Assembly: GCA_963624975.1 (NCBI GenBank)
Contig: CAVFRF010000010.1
Location: 1 to 10,546, forward strand
DNA: 10,546 nt
Source: CAVLCC01 sp963624975
Lineage (GTDB): Bacteria; Actinomycetota; Coriobacteriia; Coriobacteriales; CADBOM01
Reading direction: 5' to 3'
The stretch's first letter is position 1. Every line of letters starts with the position of its first letter. The notes beneath the pieces are model-generated. The model saw only the letters and a program-made list of their open reading frames with translations. It searched no databases and was not told the DNA's origin. This document shows positions 6,604-10,546 of this stretch, piece by piece. A program made the position numbers and the translations under genes.

Positions 6604-6941
6604 GCGTTCCGTCCGCAGCTTGAACCGCAGGACGAACCGCCTTTAGGGCGACAAGCCAACAATCCAACTCATAGAGCGTTTACAAGCCTCGGGTGCAAGG
6701 ACAACGAGGCCACGTGAAACCTTTGTCCCATTTGCCCGATAGGCAGGTGGCTTGGTCGAACATTGCCAAATTCCAGAAAGCACCCCGGGCAGGGCGGAGC
6801 CATGCGCAAAAACGCTGGCACGTCGGTAGCAAGGACCTCTTGGAGGGGGTCGAGGACAGCACGCGAGGGTGGCGTGCGCAAGCGGCTGGCAGGATTCATG
6901 CAAGCGAAGGGTTGACTGCCGGCAGATGAAAGGAGGGCGAT
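6604..6941 (+). other. 338-bp intergenic region and probable leader of the transporter gene
   Basis: I see no gene in this stretch and no convincing promoter. It holds several inverted repeats. GGACAA 6699-6704 pairs with TTGTCC 6723-6728. AGGCCAC 6707-6713 pairs with GTGGCTT 6747-6753 (one G-U), and this pairing is exclusive with the first. GCACGC 6859-6864 pairs with GCGTGC 6872-6877. CTGCCGGCAG at 6916-6925 is a perfect palindrome. The region ends with the strong ribosome site AGGAGG (6931-6936), five bases before the ATG. It matches no riboswitch class I can recognise. Confidence 0.5.
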
Positions 6942-8513
6942 ATGGCAAACGAAGTGAAGACAGACGTCGAGCCGAAGAAGGATCGCACGGTGCTCATCGT
7001 TTCAGCGGTGATCGTAGCGGCGTTCGTGATTTTCGGCGCAGTCGCACCAGGCGCGCTGAAGAACGTGTCCGACGTGCTGTTCTCGGTGTTTACCGTGGAC
7101 TTCGGATGGCTGTACCTGCTCGTGGTGTTTGGAATGGTGATCTTTGCCATCGGAATCGGGCTGAGCAAATACGGGCAGATCAAGCTCGGCCACGACGACG
7201 AGAAGCCGGAGTTCAGCAACTTCAAATGGTTCGCTCAGCTCTTCGGCGGCGGCATGGGCATCGGACTGGTGTTCTGGTCGGTTTCGGAGACCATCTCCGA
7301 CTACATGGCACCGCCTAGCGCCGATCCGCTCACGCAGGAGGCAGCGCACGAGGCCATGCAGACCGTGTTCTTCCATTGGGGCATCTCGCCCTGGGTGATC
7401 TTTGCAGTGGCCGGTCTGGCGCTTGGCTACTTCGCATTCCGCAAGGACAAGCCCTTCCTGGTAAGCTCCGCTTTCGAGCCCATGCTGGGCGAGAAGGTCC
7501 ATGGACCCATCGGCAAGGCGATCGACATCCTGGCAGTGTTCGCGACCATCTTCGGCGTGGCCACCAGCCTCGGACTCGGCACCATCCAGATCACCGGTGG
7601 ACTCAACTACGTGTACGGCATCGAGTCCACCACGGTTCTGCAATGCGCGATCATCGCTGGCATCACGGCTCTGTTCACCTTGGCAACCCTGTCGGGTCTG
7701 GGCAAGGCCATGCAGATCGTGGCCGACGTGAAGGTCTATCTCAGCATCGCGTTCATGGTGTTCATCTTCATCTTCGGCGGCTCTCTCGTGATCTGCAACT
7801 ACTTCGTGAGCGACCTTGGCGGCTATATCCAGAACTTCATCGCCAAGAGCCTCTGGATGGAGAACGGCGACTTCGTGCAGAGCTGGACCATCTTCTACTG
7901 GGCATGGTGGATTGCATGGGCGCCCTTCTGTGGCCAGTTCGTGGCCCGCGTTTCCCGCGGCCGCACCATCCGCGAGTACATCTTCGCGGTGATGCTCCTG
8001 CCCACCGGCTTCTGCGTGGTGTGGCTGGCCATCTACGGCGGCGCGGCCCTCAACATCGACGGCCTCACCGGCGGCCTGATTCAGAGTGCAGTGTCTGCCG
8101 ACACGACCAACGGACTGTTCGCCCTGCTGCAGAACCTCCCGTTCTTCCAGGTCACGGCACCTCTGGCGATCCTGCTCATCGTGGTGTGCTTCTGGGGATC
8201 GGCCAACTCCGCAACGTTCGTGCTCTCGATGCTCACCGACGGCGGCAACATGGATCCCAGCAAGCCGCTGCGTATGGGATGGGGCATCGCGCAAGGCGCG
8301 GTCACGATCATCTGCATCCTCGTGGGAGGCTCCGGCATCCTCAAGATCCTGCAGACGCTCTCGATCGCATCGGCCTTCCCATACATGTTCATCATCGTGC
8401 TCACGGCGGTGTGCACAGTGATGGCCCTGAAGGAAGACCCGTACTTCAAGACCCAAGAGCAGCTAGCCAAGGGTAAGAAAGAGGCCAAAGAGGCAGAAGC
8501 CCTGGAGGCCTAG
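6942..8513 (+). CDS. BCCT-family transporter for betaine/carnitine/choline-type quaternary amines
   Basis: A 523-residue secondary transporter with 12 hydrophobic segments expected, starting near residue 17. The family glycine segment is GMGIGLVFWSVSE (104-116). The TM4 aromatic residues are Trp146 and Trp151, with Phe154 where BetP, as I recall it, has Tyr. The family signature FYWAWWIAWAPF (318-329) contains all three tryptophans of the BetP box (Trp322, Trp323, Trp326), followed by ARVSRGRTIRE. These residues form the trimethylammonium-binding box in this family, so the substrate is very likely a betaine-like quaternary amine. Sodium coupling is probable but unproven: the segment equivalent to BetP's second sodium site reads GSANS, with Gly where I expect Thr. 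A Lys/Glu-rich cytoplasmic tail ends the protein; the long osmosensing tails of BetP are absent. AGGAGG lies at ideal spacing. The next gene is an MttB homologue, pointing to catabolic uptake rather than osmoprotection. Confidence 0.95.
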   Translation: MANEVKTDVEPKKDRTVLIVSAVIVAAFVIFGAVAPGALKNVSDVLFSVFTVDFGWLYLLVVFGMVIFAIGIGLSKYGQIKLGHDDEKPEFSNFKWFAQLFGGGMGIGLVFWSVSETISDYMAPPSADPLTQEAAHEAMQTVFFHWGISPWVIFAVAGLALGYFAFRKDKPFLVSSAFEPMLGEKVHGPIGKAIDILAVFATIFGVATSLGLGTIQITGGLNYVYGIESTTVLQCAIIAGITALFTLATLSGLGKAMQIVADVKVYLSIAFMVFIFIFGGSLVICNYFVSDLGGYIQNFIAKSLWMENGDFVQSWTIFYWAWWIAWAPFCGQFVARVSRGRTIREYIFAVMLLPTGFCVVWLAIYGGAALNIDGLTGGLIQSAVSADTTNGLFALLQNLPFFQVTAPLAILLIVVCFWGSANSATFVLSMLTDGGNMDPSKPLRMGWGIAQGAVTIICILVGGSGILKILQTLSIASAFPYMFIIVLTAVCTVMALKEDPYFKTQEQLAKGKKEAKEAEALEA

Positions 8514-8529
8514 CAAAGAAGCTAACTGA

Positions 8530-8761
8530 AGGACTCGAACGAAACCCCTCCTCAAGGTTCAAGGGTCCTGATGTCCGGGCAGCTGGGCGGGAAGCTAGAA
8601 AACCCGCCCAGCCCGAACCCGGCAACCATAAGACAGCATGAATAACTGCCGGCACGGGGTTTGAATGGGCAGGCAGTTGACATGGCGGCACCTCGGTCCT
8701 AAAGGGGGCAGGCCGAATAGCCGCAGAAAAACAAACTTGGTGGCACACGCTCCCGGCCACC
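8530..8761 (+). other. Hairpin-tiled region between transporter and methyltransferase genes
   Basis: The 270-bp gap carries successive inverted repeats. H1: AGGAC+GAAC 8530-8540 with GTTC+GTCCT 8557-8569. H2: GCTGGGCGGG 8582-8591 with CCCGCCCAGC 8603-8612, flanked by CCGGG 8575-8579 and CCCGG 8618-8622. H3: AACTGCC 8644-8650 with GGCAGTT 8672-8678. H4: GCGGC 8685-8689 with GCCGC 8720-8724. H5: GGTGGC 8739-8744 with GCCACC 8756-8761. No T run follows H2, so it is not a standard terminator. The tiling suggests a structured RNA leader, a processing site or attenuation; I do not recognise a known riboswitch. Confidence 0.5.
8677..8705 (+). promoter_or_regulatory. Candidate promoter of the MttB-family gene
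   Basis: A perfect -35 hexamer TTGACA (8677-8682) is followed after 17 bp by a weak -10, TAAAGG (3 of 6). The -35 overlaps the right arm of the AACTGCC/GGCAGTT inverted repeat, so that dyad could also be an operator. If used, the methyltransferase could be transcribed apart from the transporter with a leader of about 70 nt. Confidence 0.35.
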
Positions 8762-8783
8762 GGATCGAAAGGAAGGAAGCGTT

Positions 8784-10244
8784 ATGACTCGCATTCCCAC
8801 CAACGATGTGTTCACCCCGAATCAGGTTGACCGCATCAACGAGGAAGTCATGAAGATCCTCTCCGAGATCGGAGTCGAGTTCGGCTACGAGCCGGCACTC
8901 GAGGTCTTCAAGAAGCACGGATGCAAGGTCGACGGCGAAAGGGTCTACTTCGAGCGCAAGTTCGTCGAGGACTGCCTCAAAACCGTCCCGAAGGAGTTCA
9001 CGCTCAAGGCCCGCGACGAGAAGAAGAGCACGAAGGTCTGCGACGGCAGCTTCATCCTGACCCCCTCCTACGGACCTCCGTTCGTGTACGAGCTCGATGG
9101 CTCGCGTCGCGGCTCCGACTCCAAGGATTACCTCAACGTGGTCAAGCTCTGCCACATGAGCCAGAACATCAACCACACCGGCCACAACGTGGTCGAGATG
9201 TGCGACTACCCGGACGAGATCCGTCACCTCAAGATGATCGAGGCTCACATCAAGTACTCCGACAAGCCCTTCATGGGTGCTGCCCACGGCTCCGTGTGCG
9301 CCAAGGACACCGTCGAGATGTGCAAGATCCTCTACGGCATGGACGATGAGGCCATCAAGAACACCCCGATCCTCAACACGCTGATCAACTCCATCTCGCC
9401 GCTCAAGTACGACGAGCGCATGGCTTCCGCTATGATGACCTATGCAGAGTACGGGCAGTCCAACATGATCTCGTCGCTGGTCATGAGCGGTTCGACCGGC
9501 CCCGTGACCCTGGTCGAGACCCTGGCCGTGCAGCTGGCCGAGTCGCTGGCGGGCATCTGCCTCACGCAGCTCATCAACCCCGGCACGCCCGTGATCACCG
9601 GTTCGACCTCCGGCCCCGCCGACATGGGCTCGATGGCTCTGTCGATCGGCAACTCCGAGGTTGCCCTCTACACCTCCGCTACCGCTCAGATGGGCCGTTT
9701 CTACGGCATCCCCGTGCGTGGCGGCGGCGGACTCAACGACAGCATCCTCACCGATGCACAGGCTGGCTTCCAGTCGATGCTCACCCTGCTCACCGCAGGC
9801 ACCTCGGGCGTGGCATTCGTGCTGCACGCCGCAGGCATCATGCACTACTACAACGCATTCTCCTACGAGATGTTCGAGATTGCCGACGAGATCGCGGGCC
9901 TGTGCAACCAGTACCTCAAGGGCATGGACTTCGACGAGGACAAGTTCGTGTTCGACGACGTGGAGGAGGTTGGCCCCGGCGGACACTTCCTGTACCAGGA
10001 GAGCACCGTCGAGTACATGAGCGACCACAGGCGCCCGATCGTGGGTACCCGCGACGACTACGAGACTTGGGAGCGCAAGGGCAGCAAGACCACCGCTCAG
10101 ATGGCCTACGACCGCTGGAACAAGAAGCTCGAGGAGTACGTGGCACCCGAGCTGGACAAGGGCGTCGAGAAGGACCTCAACAAGTTCATCGAGACCCGCT
10201 GCAACGAGCTTATCGGCTCCTGCCCCGAGCTGTACACCATCTAG
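8784..10244 (+). CDS. MttB-superfamily corrinoid-dependent methyltransferase (non-pyrrolysine)
   Basis: A 486-residue cytoplasmic TIM-barrel enzyme of the trimethylamine methyltransferase (MttB) superfamily. It is expected to transfer a methyl group from a quaternary amine to a cob(I)alamin-bearing corrinoid protein. Recognisable landmarks include TPSYGPPFVYELDG (93-106), SGSTGPVTLVETLAVQLAE (235-253), the conserved INPGTPVITGSTSGPADM (264-281), and IPVRGGGGLNDSILTDAQAG (309-328). Length is typical of the family. No amber codon occurs inside the gene, so this is not a pyrrolysine trimethylamine enzyme. It belongs with relatives such as glycine-betaine, proline-betaine and carnitine demethylases; which substrate cannot be decided here. 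ATG 8784 follows GGAAGGA (8771-8777). The BCCT transporter immediately upstream supports a quaternary-amine substrate. No corrinoid protein, second methyltransferase or RamA-like activator lies in the window, so partners must be encoded elsewhere. The gene ends TAG-TTC-TAG, two in-frame stops. Confidence 0.93.
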   Translation: MTRIPTNDVFTPNQVDRINEEVMKILSEIGVEFGYEPALEVFKKHGCKVDGERVYFERKFVEDCLKTVPKEFTLKARDEKKSTKVCDGSFILTPSYGPPFVYELDGSRRGSDSKDYLNVVKLCHMSQNINHTGHNVVEMCDYPDEIRHLKMIEAHIKYSDKPFMGAAHGSVCAKDTVEMCKILYGMDDEAIKNTPILNTLINSISPLKYDERMASAMMTYAEYGQSNMISSLVMSGSTGPVTLVETLAVQLAESLAGICLTQLINPGTPVITGSTSGPADMGSMALSIGNSEVALYTSATAQMGRFYGIPVRGGGGLNDSILTDAQAGFQSMLTLLTAGTSGVAFVLHAAGIMHYYNAFSYEMFEIADEIAGLCNQYLKGMDFDEDKFVFDDVEEVGPGGHFLYQESTVEYMSDHRRPIVGTRDDYETWERKGSKTTAQMAYDRWNKKLEEYVAPELDKGVEKDLNKFIETRCNELIGSCPELYTI

Positions 10245-10301
10245 TTCTAGTACCGCTCTTGTAATTGAGCACTACCCGCAACGCGGGCGACAATGGCGAA
10301 T

Positions 10302-10346
10302 AGCCGCTGCGACCAAGGGGTTTCAAGGTTTGCGGTCGCAGCGGCT
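10302..10346 (+). terminator. Strong hairpin after the MttB-family gene, possible terminator
   Basis: AGCCGCTGCGACC (10302-10314) and GGTCGCAGCGGCT (10334-10346) are perfectly complementary over 13 bp with a 19-nt loop, about 60 bp after the stop codon. The tail is C-rich (CCCCCCTCTTT) rather than T-rich, so termination efficiency is uncertain; it may instead protect the 3' end. Confidence 0.5.
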
Positions 10347-10433
10347 CCCCCCTCTTTCGCCGCGCCCGAGTTCGACCCATAGGCTTTCGATTCGTCTAGT
10401 CCCTCTGATGTCGATATCGAAAGCCAGGCCTTG

Positions 10434-10478
10434 GCCGCCCGCACCACCTCCCTCCAAGGTGCGGGCGGCATTATTTTG
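10434..10478 (+). terminator. Intrinsic terminator
   Basis: GCCGCCCGCACC (10434-10445) pairs perfectly with GGTGCGGGCGGC (10458-10469), giving a 12-bp GC-rich stem with a 12-nt loop, followed by ATTATTTTG. This is the best-formed + strand terminator after the methyltransferase and implies that no downstream gene is co-transcribed with it. Confidence 0.7.
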
Positions 10479-10546
10479 CCCTGTAATAGGGTTCCTCATG
10501 TTCCAATGTAGCGCCGACGCTACAAAACGATGCTTGAAAGTGCTAT

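Larger units (their letters stand above)
10245..10546. other. 302-bp gene-free region after the methyltransferase
   Basis: No credible gene is seen. Beyond the two terminator-like hairpins listed separately, it contains two more inverted repeats. GGCTTTCGAT 10382-10391 pairs with ATCGAAAGCC 10416-10425 (10 bp). TGTAGCG 10507-10513 pairs with CGCTACA 10518-10524 around a 4-nt loop. CCCGC/GCGGG (near 10277-10289) and CCCT-GTAAT-AGGG (10479-10491) are minor. The right end may be the start of the next gene's control region. Confidence 0.5.

Noticed and set aside
6756..6770. Possible degenerate operator TCGAACATTGCCAAA upstream of the transporter
   Set aside because: Only 9 of 15 positions match and the conserved TCAC end is lost; expected by chance at this level.
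7002..8456. 484-codon open frame on the minus strand
   Set aside because: Antisense to the BCCT gene, His/Glu/Asp-rich low-complexity product, no motif and no ribosome site; a codon-bias shadow.
8524..8570. tRNA-like T-arm sequence (GGACTCGAAC read on the minus strand)
   Set aside because: The T-stem does not pair and no acceptor, D or anticodon arm is present.
8530..8761. Cobalamin riboswitch controlling the corrinoid-dependent enzyme
   Set aside because: Expected on biology, but I could not find the conserved B12-box elements in either leader.
8737..8763. T-box-like sequence GGTGGCACACGC before the MttB-family gene
   Set aside because: It resembles the T-box core only loosely (one extra base), there is no recognisable stem I or specifier loop, and the gene is not amino-acid related in an obvious way.
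8801..8815. GTGTTCAC half-site at the start of the MttB-family coding region
   Set aside because: Only the right half matches, it is inside codons 6-11, and GTTCAC also occurs in other coding regions such as 368-373.
8595..10028. 477-codon open frame on the minus strand
   Set aside because: Antisense to the MttB-family gene with shadow-like composition and no recognisable domain.
8784..10244. Pyrrolysine-containing trimethylamine methyltransferase (true MttB)
   Set aside because: No in-frame TAG occurs before the terminal stop and TAG is the normal stop in neighbouring genes.

Overview
The window looks like chromosomal DNA from a high-GC Gram-positive anaerobe, most probably a gut actinobacterium of the Coriobacteriia/Eggerthellaceae type. 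This is inferred from GC-rich coding sequence, LPxTG-like surface proteins, a stand-alone lysozyme, and a BCCT transporter beside a pyrrolysine-free MttB-family methyltransferase; nothing here fixes the genus. All seven genes read on the + strand, and six of the seven end in TAG.

Left part (1-5516), cell surface. The 3' end of an LPRTG-anchored, kelch-like beta-propeller protein abuts a membrane-anchored lysozyme-like protein. After a 199-bp gap comes a large secreted papain-type cysteine peptidase. It carries a lectin-like domain, a FIVAR-like helical region and a degenerate sorting signal (LAKTAD). Only 6 nt later begins a small spermidine-synthase-like methyltransferase-fold protein.

Middle (5517-6603), regulation. 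An A+T-richer intergenic region carries five copies of a 15-bp imperfect palindrome, GTRARCRSYGYTCAC. Four sit at exactly 23-bp intervals; the fifth lies just downstream of a near-consensus promoter (TTGACC, 17 bp, TATATT). That promoter drives a TetR/AcrR-type regulator, so this is very likely its own operator array. Copies 3 and 4 also pair as a 15-bp hairpin followed by a T run, which would serve as the terminator of the upstream operon.

Right part (6604-10546), methylamine use. A BCCT transporter with intact tryptophan-box residues is followed, across a hairpin-rich 270-bp gap, by a full-length MttB-superfamily methyltransferase with no in-frame amber codon. The inferred pathway is import of a quaternary amine (a betaine-like compound) and corrinoid-dependent demethylation. 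No corrinoid protein or reductive activator is present in the window, and the gene is followed by strong hairpins, so its partners must be elsewhere. The last 300 bp hold a run of four inverted repeats, including one good intrinsic terminator.

The most noteworthy items are the phased operator array that doubles as a terminator, the MttB/BCCT module lacking its corrinoid partner, the structured gap between those two genes, and the spermidine-synthase-like gene coupled to a surface peptidase.
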